NCBI GenBank assembly: GCA_027002375.1
Contig: JALWZX010000054.1
Coordinates: 1-14,102 of the forward strand
Length of the DNA stretch: 14,102 nt
Direction: 5' to 3'
Source: a candidate division WWE3 bacterium
GTDB lineage: Bacteria; Patescibacteriota; WWE3; 2-01-FULL-39-13
The notes below the pieces were generated by a model that saw only the letters and a program-made list of their open reading frames with translations, was not told the DNA's origin and made no database searches. This document shows positions 1-7,636 of the stretch, piece by piece; within the stretch, counting starts at the first letter, position 1, and the number at the start of each line of letters is the position of its first letter. The translations under genes were made by a program, and so were the position numbers.

Positions 1-1
1 A

Positions 2-118
2 TGGAAAACACCTGCAGAAGCTATGGAGGAAGAGGTAAACAAATATAAATTCAGAAGATATCAAAAGCAGAAGGAATTAGTTGTTGCTGATTTTGCTGGG
101 TGGGGCACTTCGACCTAG
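2..118 (+). CDS. C-terminal tail of an unidentified protein (partial)
   Basis: The window opens inside an open frame (frame 2) that runs without interruption to a TAG at 116-118. About 38 residues are visible, beginning WKTPAEAMEEEV, followed by a Lys/Arg/Gln-rich helical stretch and ending FAGWGTST. The charged, amphipathic composition looks like real coding sequence, and the next gene starts shortly after it on the same strand. I do not recognise the family. The TPAE string recalls the C-terminal part of some IS transposases, but the match is too short to support that. The start lies outside the window. Confidence 0.4.
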   Translation, partial: WKTPAEAMEEEVNKYKFRRYQKQKELVVADFAGWGTST

Positions 119-131
119 AATGTACCAACTG

Positions 132-160
132 TTGAAAATGCGGTCAATATGTCCTATAAT
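132..160 (+). promoter_or_regulatory. Probable sigma70-type promoter of the epimerase gene
   Basis: A TTGAAA hexamer (132-137) and a perfect TATAAT (155-160) are separated by exactly 17 bp, the best promoter match in the window. Transcription would start near 167. The upstream candidate start codon ATG-149 overlaps the spacer and -10 region, so it would not be on this transcript. This favours the in-frame ATG at 206 as the real start. Confidence 0.6.
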
Positions 161-205
161 ATTGTCGTTTACATACTTTTAATTAGTTGTTATATCCTTA
201 TAATT

Positions 206-1153
206 ATGATTGATGGAGCTCAACAAATAAGCCGAATATCACATGAAGAATTAGGAGAATTAGAAAAAGTAGTTATCACCTCGCCTAGCGGGGATAAAGC
301 AGTGATAGAAAGACATGGAGCGTGGGTTAAGTCATTACAAATCGATGGTACAGATGTGTTTTTTCCTAGAACGACCATATCTGTTGGTGGTGAGGAAAAA
401 CAGAGAGGTGGCATGCATATATGTTTTCCTCAAGGTGGTCCAGATTCAATAGGATTGGACGGTGCACGTTTACCGCAACATGGCTTTGCGAGAGATAGTG
501 ACAATTGGGAGTTTGAAAGAGTATTCGGTACTGAAGATCGTGGTTTACATGCAGTACTACTTACACTTTCTTCAGATGATATGAAATCATATCCATCTTA
601 CCCATACAACTATATGGTGGAAATATTATACATGTTCGCGGCGAGTACGTTTGTTGCTAAGGCAAGAGTAACAAATCAGGGTGATTCACCTATGCCAGTA
701 GGTTTTGCTTTTCATCCATATTATTTAGTCCCTGAAGATGTTATAGTTAGTGTTCCAAATGAATTTGTTACTAGCTTGAATAGTCAGAAGCGTGAACTAG
801 GAAAACCGCTAGTTCAGCCTATCGGAACATACTCAGGTATTGGTCACACTGGTTTGTCTATCGGGAATAGAGTCATTCAGATAACTACGGCTGGATTTCC
901 ACTGCAAGTGCTTTGGTCAGATGATCCACACTTTAATCGGTTTAGTTTACCAACAGTAAAAGTAAATGGTGGTATGAATGGTCAAACCGCTAATCATTAT
1001 CTTTGTTTAGAGCCATTTCCTAATTATGAGGACTTTCGTACAGATAATGGGGTGTGGATTCCACCACAACATGGCAATAGTCATTATTGGGCAGATTATT
1101 ATATGAGAATAGAATTATCGCCTAAAACACCAATTTCTTCATTGTCCAATTAG
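206..1153 (+). CDS. Aldose 1-epimerase / hexose-6-phosphate mutarotase family protein
   Basis: This enzyme family interconverts alpha and beta anomers of free or phosphorylated hexoses in the cytoplasm. The family hallmarks are visible: an RGGMHICFPQGGP segment with LPQHGFAR (first His, residue 92 counted from ATG-206), FHPYY (second His, residue 170), and LEPFPNYEDF, whose Glu (residue 269) is the expected catalytic base. The layout resembles the YeaD/D-hexose-6-phosphate mutarotase branch more than GalM, but the substrate cannot be read from sequence. The frame is open back to ATG-149, which would add a very hydrophobic 19-residue N-terminus. I prefer ATG-206 because a strong promoter overlaps ATG-149. 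Neither start has a Shine-Dalgarno sequence. The gene ends in TAG, and its last 32 bp overlap the convergent membrane-protein gene, so the two cannot have a terminator between them. Confidence 0.85.
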   Translation: MIDGAQQISRISHEELGELEKVVITSPSGDKAVIERHGAWVKSLQIDGTDVFFPRTTISVGGEEKQRGGMHICFPQGGPDSIGLDGARLPQHGFARDSDNWEFERVFGTEDRGLHAVLLTLSSDDMKSYPSYPYNYMVEILYMFAASTFVAKARVTNQGDSPMPVGFAFHPYYLVPEDVIVSVPNEFVTSLNSQKRELGKPLVQPIGTYSGIGHTGLSIGNRVIQITTAGFPLQVLWSDDPHFNRFSLPTVKVNGGMNGQTANHYLCLEPFPNYEDFRTDNGVWIPPQHGNSHYWADYYMRIELSPKTPISSLSN

Positions 1154-1532
1154 TTAAATCTATTATAATTGCACCTACTATTAGAGTAAGCCACTTTCCA
1201 AGTTCTATGCTCGGAAATAATAACCCATAAAATGGTATGCTGACTGTAATAAATCCAGAATTAACAGATATCCCATCAATTAAATACACAGTTAAAAATA
1301 ATATGGCAGAATTTATAACAAGATTAAAAAGGCCTAACGTTATCATATTTATCGGAAACGAAATAAATTTTAATATTGGCCTGACAAATATTTGCCCAAC
1401 CATTAATAGTGATGCACCTAAAAGAAATACAACAATCTTTTTTTCAACATAAAACCCTTCTAATACAAGTGTTGCTAAAAACAATCCAATAAAATTCGAA
1501 AGTATTAACTGAAGTGGGCGTTTTATATTCAT
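1122..1532 (-). CDS. Four-TM membrane protein, PF04020 type (YvlD / 'phage holin superfamily IV')
   Basis: This is a 136-residue protein with four predicted membrane helices, at about residues 8-28, 33-52, 61-85 and 108-127. The family signature sits around helices 2-3: an (F)VRPILKFISFPIN segment followed by a MITLGLFNLVINSAILFL stretch. This pattern is typical of the small YvlD-like integral membrane proteins often labelled mycobacterial four-TMS phage holin. The physiological role of the family is unclear, and the holin name should not be taken to mean phage lysis here because no phage genes surround it. The length is normal for the family. The ATG at 1530-1532 lies immediately downstream of repeat copy 1, so the repeat forms most or all of its upstream region. 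No Shine-Dalgarno is visible. The 3' end overlaps the convergent epimerase gene by 32 bp. Confidence 0.8.
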   Translation of the reverse strand: MNIKRPLQLILSNFIGLFLATLVLEGFYVEKKIVVFLLGASLLMVGQIFVRPILKFISFPINMITLGLFNLVINSAILFLTVYLIDGISVNSGFITVSIPFYGLLFPSIELGKWLTLIVGAIIIDLTNWTMKKLVF

Positions 1533-1534
1533 TA

Positions 1535-1659
1535 TTTACTTTTCATAACTTAAAGCTGATTGTGTAAACAATCAGATGAAGTTGTTTCGGCGTAGCCGAA
1601 CTCGCTTTAGCGAGATAAATGCAAACTGCCGACTGCGTAAGCTGTCGGTTGTTTACTAT
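1535..1659 (+). repeat. Multi-hairpin interspersed repeat, copy 1
   Basis: This 125-bp element is about 85% identical, by hand alignment, to the reverse complement of 10878-10999. It contains four consecutive short hairpins: (1) CTGATTGT / ACAATCAG with GTAA loop (1556-1575); (2) TTCGGC / GCCGAA with GTA loop (1586-1600); (3) CTCGC / GCGAG with TTTA loop (1601-1614); (4) CCGAC-T-GC / GC-T-GTCGG with GTAA loop (1629-1648). It fills the whole gap between uvrC and the PF04020 gene. Its right edge includes the TAG stop of uvrC and its left edge reaches to within 3 bp of the PF04020 start codon. There is no U-tract after any hairpin, so it is not an obvious intrinsic terminator. I do not recognise the family. 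Confidence 0.85.
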
Positions 1660-3185
1660 TTTAACATATTTTTACGATGCAATTTTCTATAATAACTTAT
1701 CGCAAATCTGTGAGCTTCGTCACGGCCAATTATTACGATTTTCAGTGATGCTGAATTTTTATCTAATTTCATTGTTCTGAAGTTGCCTTTGGCAGTTTCT
1801 GATGCAAAGTTTGGTATTACTATTTCCTCGTATTTTTTTGCTAATCCAATAATAGGTATGTCTAAATTCTTGTCTTTTAATATTTTCATCGCTGATGACA
1901 ACTGCCCTTTTCCGCCGTCAATAACAATTAAATTAGGCAATCCCCATTTTTCTATATTTTTCTTATCAAATCGCCTATTTAAAACTTCTTTCATCATAGC
2001 AAAATCGTCTGGTGTATCTTTTGTTCTTATTTTAAACCTTCTATATTCATCTTTATGTGGAAATCCACCGATGGTTACAACAATAGATCCTACTGCATGA
2101 TTGCCTTGAAAGTTTGAAATATCATATGTTTCTATTCGAAAATTACTTAAAAATGTCGTCAAATCTTGGTTTCGATCAGAATCCAAATTTTCATTGGCAT
2201 AGTAAATGTCATTAGTTTCAGTATTTAAGATTTTTATTAAATCTAAAATTCCATTTATTCGTTCGTTTTTCAATAAAGTTGGGTCTTTTAGATAAGTTTC
2301 AACATTATGCGTAGACTGTGTTAGATACTCATAACTAAAAATTTGATCACGCAAAATAGTAGCTTCCTCAAACTTTTCTTGTTTAGCAAGAATTTTCATT
2401 TCTTTTTCTAGTTCTTTGAAAAGCTTGGTACGATTTCCCCTTAAATATTCTTTTATATTTTTAATGTTTTTGCGATTAATCTGATTACCTTTAGTATTAT
2501 CAGTACAAGGTGCTGGACACAACCCAATATGCCCATACAAACAAGGTTTTTCTAACTTTTTATACCTACTGAACTTTGAATTTGAACAATTTCTATAGGG
2601 AAACACTTTACGCAAGAATTTCAATATTGTAGTTATATTTTGCCCAGCTGGATATGGCCCAAAATATTCTGCATCTTTTTCTTTTGTAATCTTTCTAGAT
2701 GTAATTATTCTATCTTTTTCAATTTTTATATACTTATAGAATTTATCGTCTTTCAGGTTTATATTATATGGCGGTTTATATAATTTGATTAAATCAGCCT
2801 CAAGAAGTAATGCTTCAATTTCATTTTCTACAACGATATAATATATTTCATTAATTTTACTTACCAATGCTCTAGTTTTTGGGTCAAGCGAAATAATTTT
2901 TTGAAAATGAAGTTCTTCCTGCTGAAGATGTGAGTTTTCTATGTTTGTATCGCGTGAAATTTGATGGGTATCTATTTTTTGTTCACCTAAATGGCTAGAA
3001 TTTTTGCCGACAAAGTAATTACCTACCCTATTCTTTAAGTTTATTGCTTTGCCGACATAAATAATTTTCTTATTTTTATCAACAAACATATAAACCCCAG
3101 CTACCGTTGGTAATTCTTTATAAGTAGTAACTTTAGAAAACTTTGTGTTATTGATTGTATTGTTAGGAAGTTTGGTCACATTCAC
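1656..3185 (-). CDS. uvrC: Excinuclease ABC subunit C, C-terminally shortened
   Basis: UvrC makes the two incisions around a lesion bound by UvrB in nucleotide-excision repair. Visible in order: a GIY-YIG nuclease domain (GVYMF at residues 30-34, IIYVGK at 41-46); four clustered cysteines (C200, C215, C223, C227, including LCPAPC), expected to hold a metal centre; a UVR domain for UvrB contact (about 255-290); and the RNase H-like nuclease with YDISNFQG (D355), IDGGKGQL (D423) and DEAHRFA (H492). Three things are odd. About 40-45 extra polar residues follow NYF (about 59-102) inside the N-terminal domain. Only about 65 residues separate the UVR domain from D355, where classical UvrC has roughly 150. 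The protein also stops soon after DEAHRFA, so the C-terminal (HhH)2 DNA-binding domain is absent. The length is 509 residues against about 600 for classical proteins. The start is GTG at 3185, supported by the promoter just upstream. The TAG stop lies inside the repeat. Confidence 0.93.
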   Translation of the reverse strand: MNVTKLPNNTINNTKFSKVTTYKELPTVAGVYMFVDKNKKIIYVGKAINLKNRVGNYFVGKNSSHLGEQKIDTHQISRDTNIENSHLQQEELHFQKIISLDPKTRALVSKINEIYYIVVENEIEALLLEADLIKLYKPPYNINLKDDKFYKYIKIEKDRIITSRKITKEKDAEYFGPYPAGQNITTILKFLRKVFPYRNCSNSKFSRYKKLEKPCLYGHIGLCPAPCTDNTKGNQINRKNIKNIKEYLRGNRTKLFKELEKEMKILAKQEKFEEATILRDQIFSYEYLTQSTHNVETYLKDPTLLKNERINGILDLIKILNTETNDIYYANENLDSDRNQDLTTFLSNFRIETYDISNFQGNHAVGSIVVTIGGFPHKDEYRRFKIRTKDTPDDFAMMKEVLNRRFDKKNIEKWGLPNLIVIDGGKGQLSSAMKILKDKNLDIPIIGLAKKYEEIVIPNFASETAKGNFRTMKLDKNSASLKIVIIGRDEAHRFAISYYRKLHRKNMLK

Positions 3186-3191
3186 GGGTGA

Positions 3192-3213
3192 ATTATAGCA
3201 TGGTTAATTAACC
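3192..3213 (-). promoter_or_regulatory. uvrC promoter (extended -10) with a 12-bp palindrome
   Basis: On the minus strand there is TGC-TATAAT (TGC at 3200-3198, TATAAT at 3197-3192), an extended -10 element. Only 6 nt separate TATAAT from the GTG start at 3185, so transcription should begin at or next to the start codon and give a leaderless mRNA. No clear -35 is visible. A perfect 12-bp palindrome, GGTTAATTAACC (3202-3213), sits one base upstream of the extended element, where a repressor would block polymerase. Assigning it to LexA would be a guess because the same sequence is not seen at the other repair genes. Confidence 0.55.
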
Positions 3214-3260
3214 TCTACTGTTTTGAGACTATTGCTTTTGTTATTGTTGCTTTTCACAAG

Positions 3261-6200
3261 TTAATTTTTTTGTTTCTCAATAATTTTTCGCAATTCTTCT
3301 GCAGTGTAAGATTTCCTGTCATTAAGTAATTGATTCACGGGTCCAGTAAATACGATTTTTCCACCTCTGTCACCACCGTCTGGACCTAAATCTATGATCC
3401 AATCGGCGTTTTTTATAACATCAAGGTTGTGTTCAATCACAACCACCGTATTTCCCCTTAATACTAATCGTTTTATAATTGCAATTAACCTTTCTAAATC
3501 AGCAAAGTGTAGACCAGTAGTTGGTTCATCTAATATGTAAAATGTATGCCCAGTTGCTTTTTTAGCAAGTTCTGAAGCTAATTTAACACGTTGGGCTTCG
3601 CCCCCACTTAATGTTGGCGCGGGTTGCCCTAGTTTAATATACCCCAACCCTACTTCTTGCAATGTTTCCAAACGCGATCTTATTTTGGGGTGATTTATGA
3701 AAAAGTTAAGAGCTTCATTCACAGTCATATCTAATATGTCAGAAATATTTTTACCTTTATATTCTACTTCTAATGTTTCACGATTGTACCTTTTGCCACC
3801 ACAAACCTCACAATCTATATATACATCTGGCATAAATTGCATTTCAATCTTAATTTGCCCATCACCTTGGCAAGCTTCACATCTACCACCTTTTACATTA
3901 AATGAAAATCTACCCGGCTTGTAACCGCGAACTTTAGCTTCTTTTGTTTCAGAAAATAGAGTGCGAATTTCATCAAAAACTTTTGTATATGTTGCCGGGT
4001 TACTTCTTGGAGTTCTGCCAATTGGGGTTTGATCTATACTAATGATTTTATCTATTAATTCAGTACCAATAATGCCACCATTTTCAGCAGGTGATTCGTC
4101 ATTTTTAAGGCCTTTTTCTTGTCGCAACATTCTTAGTAAGGTTTCATTTACTAGTGTAGATTTACCCGATCCAGAGACGCCTGTTACACATATAAATTTA
4201 CCTAGGGGGAAATCAACCGTTATATTTTTTAAGTTATGCCCCTTACAATTAACGACTTTAATAGAATATTTAGGATTAATTTTTGTGTTAAGTGCTTTAG
4301 AATTATGTATTTCTAACTCTTCTGAAGTTAAATATTTTGTTATTTCTACACTTTTTCTACCTGATAAATATGCGCCCGTTATAGAATTTTTATCTTTCTT
4401 TATTTCATCTGGAGTGCCCATTGCTATTACTGTACCACCTTGTTGACCAGCACCGGGCCCAAAATCAATTATGTAATCAGATTCAAGCATAGTTTGTTCG
4501 TCATGTTCTACGACAATAACGGTATTTCCCAAGTCTCGTAAATCCTTTAAGGTTTTTATTAATTTAGCGTGATCTTTAGCATGCAAACCTATTGATGGTT
4601 CGTCTAAAACATACAAAACCCCAGATAATTTAGATCCGATCTGTGATGCTAAACGTATTCTTTGTGATTCCCCACCTGCTAATGTGTATGATGCTCTGCT
4701 AAGTGTTAGGTAATCTAGACCGACATCTAGTAAAAACTTTAACCTTGATTCTATCTCTTTAACAATTGGTTTAGCAATTTCTATTTCTCTGTGGTTTAAG
4801 CCTGCACCATCTAGTGATAGTATCCATTCATGCATTTCACCTATAGAAAGTTCTGATGCCTCGGCAATATTTAGGCCAGTTATTGTTATGCTCAAAGCGT
4901 TGTTATTCAAACGAGTTCCCCCGCATGCATGGCATGGCTCTTTTATCATAAATTTTTCTATCTCGTTTCTTACGTAATCCGATTTCGTTTCAACATATCG
5001 TCTTTCTAAATTATTTATTAAACCCTCAAACTTACCGTTATATGTATTGCCTTTATGTCTTATCTTAAAGTGTGTCTTTGGTGCGCCATATAATAAAATG
5101 TCTAAATGCTTTCTGGATAATTCTTTTATGGGAATTCTCAAGTTTATTTTATATTCAGTAGCAACTGCTTCAACTAAATTGCGTGTCCAGCTATTTCGTT
5201 CCATTTGCGAGCCCCATGGAATTAGTCCGCCCTCGTATACTGATAATTCTGGCGCTATTACTGTAGCCTCATTTATTTTTCTTTTCATTCCAAGGCCAAG
5301 ACATTCTGGGCATGCTCCATGAGGAGAATTGAACGAAAAACTTCGTGGCTCAATTTCAGGAAGTGAGATATTACATTTAGCACAAGCAAACCTTTCGCTG
5401 TATAAATGATCCTTCATTTCTTTTGGTTTCTCTGAAAAATCAAAACTTTTATCTAAAACCTCGCTAGCAATTACATAACCATTACCAAGATGTAACGCTG
5501 ATTCTACAGATTGTGATAATCTAGATACGAATTCTTTATCAACTTTTCTCTTTTGTGGCAATATAACTCTATCAACAACTACATCTATTGTATGTTTATT
5601 GGTTTTTATCAAATTAATTTCTTCATTCAAACCATAAATTGAACCATCAACTCTAACTCTAGTATACCCTTGTTGTTTTAGGTTCTTAAATAATTGTGAA
5701 TACTCACCTTTTTTATCTTTAACTATTGGTGCAAGTATCAATAACCTTTTAGGTTTATTTATAGCAGAATCTAAGATGAAATTTACAATTTGGTCGATTG
5801 TCAAATGAGCTATTTCACTACCGCATTCAGGACAATGAGGATGACCAATTCGCGCAAAAAGTAATCTAAGATAATCATAAATTTCTGTTACAGTTCCTAC
5901 AGTCGATCGTGGGTTATGCGAGACAGTTTTTTGATCTATTGCTATAGCAGGTGATAGGCCTTCAATAGATTCAACCTCAGGCTTTTTAAGAACTCCCAAA
6001 AACTGTCTCGCATAAGAAGACAAAGATTCAACGTATCGTCTTTGACCTTCTGCATATATAGTATCTAACGCTAAAGATGATTTTCCAGATCCTGATACAC
6101 CGGTAAATACGATAATTTCATTTTTTGGGATTTTAATTGAGACATTTTTTAGATTATGCTCATTAGCGTTTTTGATTTTGATGTATTTATTTTTTTTCAT
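3261..6200 (-). CDS. uvrA: Excinuclease ABC subunit A
   Basis: UvrA is the damage-sensing ATPase that loads UvrB onto DNA. The protein has the expected tandem ABC architecture: Walker A GVSGSGKS near residue 35 with the UvrA marker segment EGQRRYVESLSSYARQFLG; a zinc module with FACAKC and ACPEC; the first signature in the form LAGGESQR (usually LSGGE) near residue 510; and DEPSIGLH. The second Walker A (GVSGSGKS) is near 675, followed by a second zinc module (GRCEACQGDG ... DCEVCGG, about 770-800), LSGGEAQRVKLA near 865 and DEPTTGLH near 895. The length, 979 residues, is normal to slightly long. The frame extends 4 codons upstream to a TTG at 6212, but I chose ATG-6200 because it begins MKKNKYIKIKNANEHNLKN, matching the usual UvrA N-terminus. 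No Shine-Dalgarno is visible. uvrC follows after a 75-bp gap that holds its own promoter. Confidence 0.96.
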   Translation of the reverse strand: MKKNKYIKIKNANEHNLKNVSIKIPKNEIIVFTGVSGSGKSSLALDTIYAEGQRRYVESLSSYARQFLGVLKKPEVESIEGLSPAIAIDQKTVSHNPRSTVGTVTEIYDYLRLLFARIGHPHCPECGSEIAHLTIDQIVNFILDSAINKPKRLLILAPIVKDKKGEYSQLFKNLKQQGYTRVRVDGSIYGLNEEINLIKTNKHTIDVVVDRVILPQKRKVDKEFVSRLSQSVESALHLGNGYVIASEVLDKSFDFSEKPKEMKDHLYSERFACAKCNISLPEIEPRSFSFNSPHGACPECLGLGMKRKINEATVIAPELSVYEGGLIPWGSQMERNSWTRNLVEAVATEYKINLRIPIKELSRKHLDILLYGAPKTHFKIRHKGNTYNGKFEGLINNLERRYVETKSDYVRNEIEKFMIKEPCHACGGTRLNNNALSITITGLNIAEASELSIGEMHEWILSLDGAGLNHREIEIAKPIVKEIESRLKFLLDVGLDYLTLSRASYTLAGGESQRIRLASQIGSKLSGVLYVLDEPSIGLHAKDHAKLIKTLKDLRDLGNTVIVVEHDEQTMLESDYIIDFGPGAGQQGGTVIAMGTPDEIKKDKNSITGAYLSGRKSVEITKYLTSEELEIHNSKALNTKINPKYSIKVVNCKGHNLKNITVDFPLGKFICVTGVSGSGKSTLVNETLLRMLRQEKGLKNDESPAENGGIIGTELIDKIISIDQTPIGRTPRSNPATYTKVFDEIRTLFSETKEAKVRGYKPGRFSFNVKGGRCEACQGDGQIKIEMQFMPDVYIDCEVCGGKRYNRETLEVEYKGKNISDILDMTVNEALNFFINHPKIRSRLETLQEVGLGYIKLGQPAPTLSGGEAQRVKLASELAKKATGHTFYILDEPTTGLHFADLERLIAIIKRLVLRGNTVVVIEHNLDVIKNADWIIDLGPDGGDRGGKIVFTGPVNQLLNDRKSYTAEELRKIIEKQKN

Positions 6201-6212
6201 GTGATAATACAA

Positions 6213-6468
6213 ATTATGTTTTTGTAATAATACCTAAGTTTTATCGTATAACGTGGTTTGGCCACATGATATTTATGGTATTAAAGCAATTATTAACATA
6301 ATGAAGCTCTTTTGTTTAAAGTCTGGAACTTCCTTATGACCTGCGTTGTACGAAATCCAACGATTGTTTATCCAGTACTACTTGAAGGATATTAACTTTT
6401 AACGACATAGTATCATCAAAATTAATTCGGGTAAAGTTCGTGTCAGCTAACGCTGATTTAAAAGAATA
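6213..6468. other. Intergenic region upstream of uvrA
   Basis: This 256-bp stretch has no credible gene. On the minus strand it is the uvrA upstream region. It contains TTATACGATAA (6251-6241, a TTAT/ATAA inverted repeat), whose TTATACGA core also occurs upstream of uvrB, and a small GTGG/CCAC hairpin (6253-6265). I see no strong -35/-10 pair for uvrA; a TATTAT about 25-30 nt before the ATG is a weak candidate. Confidence 0.5.
6443..6456 (-). terminator. Small hairpin after the membrane-protein gene (weak terminator candidate)
   Basis: TCAGC/GCTGA form a perfect 5-bp stem with a TAAC (plus strand) loop, 12 nt past the stop codon of the 388-residue gene. No U-run follows on the minus strand, so intrinsic termination is doubtful. 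It could also be an mRNA 3'-end stabiliser. Confidence 0.25.
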
Positions 6469-7635
6469 TTATTGATCACTAAACGTTTCAGATTGCAATT
6501 CTTTATCCAAAGAATCAAAATCTATGCTATCTAAGGATTTTTTAATTCCACTTACATCATCACCAGATTCATCTAGTTTATTTATAATTTGATCTTTGTT
6601 TAAATCTGCAGGCAAATTATCTGAATTTTGATCATCAGTACCGTTAGTGTCGTCATCTTTATTCTTATCAGTATTAGAGCCGCTGTTAGTTTGCTTATCT
6701 GCCTTATCATCTTTTTGAATTTGTTGGTTATCTACATTTTGCTGATTAGCAGGCTCTTTTGAGGGGCTTAGTACAAAAATGTAATAAGCAGCACCACCAA
6801 TTAATAATAAGAAAAAGCCCATGATTAATAGTGTAACAATAATTACATTAAACTTAGATTTTTTAGTTTCTGTGTTTGATGTTACTTCTACTACTGGTTC
6901 TTCCTCAGTAGATGATACTAAACCAGCGTTGTCTGTACTTTCCATATTTGCTTCAGAACTATCATTTGTTAGTTGATCTTGCATTTGGTTCACAGAATCT
7001 GTATACATTGCCTCAGTATTTTGCTGTTCTACAGGTTGTGACTCAGTATTGACTTGTTGTTCAAATGTTTCTTGGGGTTCATTTGCTACCTGATCTGTAA
7101 CTTGTGATGTGTTATATTGTTGATTTTCAGCATTCTGTTGTGCTTGTGGTTGGTCTAATGATGATTCTGTAGGTGATGTTGGTTGTTGCATGTCAGGTTG
7201 TTGATTTAGTGTTTGTTCATCATTCTGTAATTCAGTTGGAGTCACTGATGCGCTAACAGCTTCGTCAACTTTTGTTTCCATATTTTCGCCACCAGACACG
7301 CTAAACGCATTAACTTCTGGAATTTCTGTATTCTCTTCATTAGAAATCACGTTTTTACTTGCTTCGGCGCTAGGTAGCACGTTTTCTTCAGGTTCATTTG
7401 TGGATGGTGCAATTCCAGCAACTGTATCGCTGGTTATATTTGAATCGTTATCGTTTGATGGTGGTACATTACCTTGTACTTGTTGTGGATCATTATTGTT
7501 AGCTGTGCCCACAGCATTATCTTGAGGGTCATTCGCAATTCCGCTAATAGAATTATTTGAGACACTTGAATCAGTTGGAACGTTTGAATCAGAAGGTTGA
7601 TTCATTTGGTTTGACAGATTTTGATCATCGGGCAT
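6469..7635 (-). CDS. Q/N/D/S-rich single-pass membrane protein, function unknown
   Basis: I do not recognise a family. The 388 residues fall into three parts: a long acidic low-complexity N-terminal region rich in Gln, Asn, Ser, Asp and Thr (1-257); a short basic patch KKSKFN followed by one strongly hydrophobic helix (about 263-288); and an Asp/Asn/Lys-rich tail of about 100 residues. The tail ends in a more regular segment (LNKDQIINKLDESGDD, then a Leu/Asp-rich amphipathic stretch to the end). There is no N-terminal signal peptide. The basic patch just before the helix predicts that the large N-terminal part is cytoplasmic and the tail is outside. The start codon lies one base after the stop of the upstream secreted-protein gene (TAA-A-ATG), so the two are almost certainly co-transcribed and translationally coupled. 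A joint envelope role is plausible, but nothing in the sequence shows a link to DNA repair. Confidence 0.75.
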   Translation of the reverse strand: MPDDQNLSNQMNQPSDSNVPTDSSVSNNSISGIANDPQDNAVGTANNNDPQQVQGNVPPSNDNDSNITSDTVAGIAPSTNEPEENVLPSAEASKNVISNEENTEIPEVNAFSVSGGENMETKVDEAVSASVTPTELQNDEQTLNQQPDMQQPTSPTESSLDQPQAQQNAENQQYNTSQVTDQVANEPQETFEQQVNTESQPVEQQNTEAMYTDSVNQMQDQLTNDSSEANMESTDNAGLVSSTEEEPVVEVTSNTETKKSKFNVIIVTLLIMGFFLLLIGGAAYYIFVLSPSKEPANQQNVDNQQIQKDDKADKQTNSGSNTDKNKDDDTNGTDDQNSDNLPADLNKDQIINKLDESGDDVSGIKKSLDSIDFDSLDKELQSETFSDQ

Positions 7636-7636
7636 T

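Noticed and set aside
149..205. Lipobox-like LISC in the extended N-terminus of the epimerase, suggesting a lipoprotein.
   Set aside because: There are no basic residues before the hydrophobic stretch, hydrophobic residues continue after the Cys, and a strong promoter overlaps this segment.
1122..1532. Reading the PF04020-type gene as evidence of a prophage holin.
   Set aside because: The family is widespread chromosomal membrane protein, and no phage structural, lysis or integrase genes are present in the window.
1535..1659. CRISPR array or integron attC interpretation of the multi-hairpin repeat.
   Set aside because: There is no regular repeat-spacer array, no cas gene or integrase, and no attC R-box core (GTTRRRY) symmetry at the ends.
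1576..1660. ATG-initiated plus-strand frame in repeat copy 1, running antisense into uvrC.
   Set aside because: No promoter or ribosome binding signal, it overlaps uvrC antisense, and it has no independent coding character.
1697..2100. Antisense reading frames opposite uvrC, uvrA, uvrB and the secreted-protein gene (for example near 1783-2100, 4042-4446 and 9170-9493).
   Set aside because: They are shadows of strongly conserved genes on the other strand, with no family features of their own.
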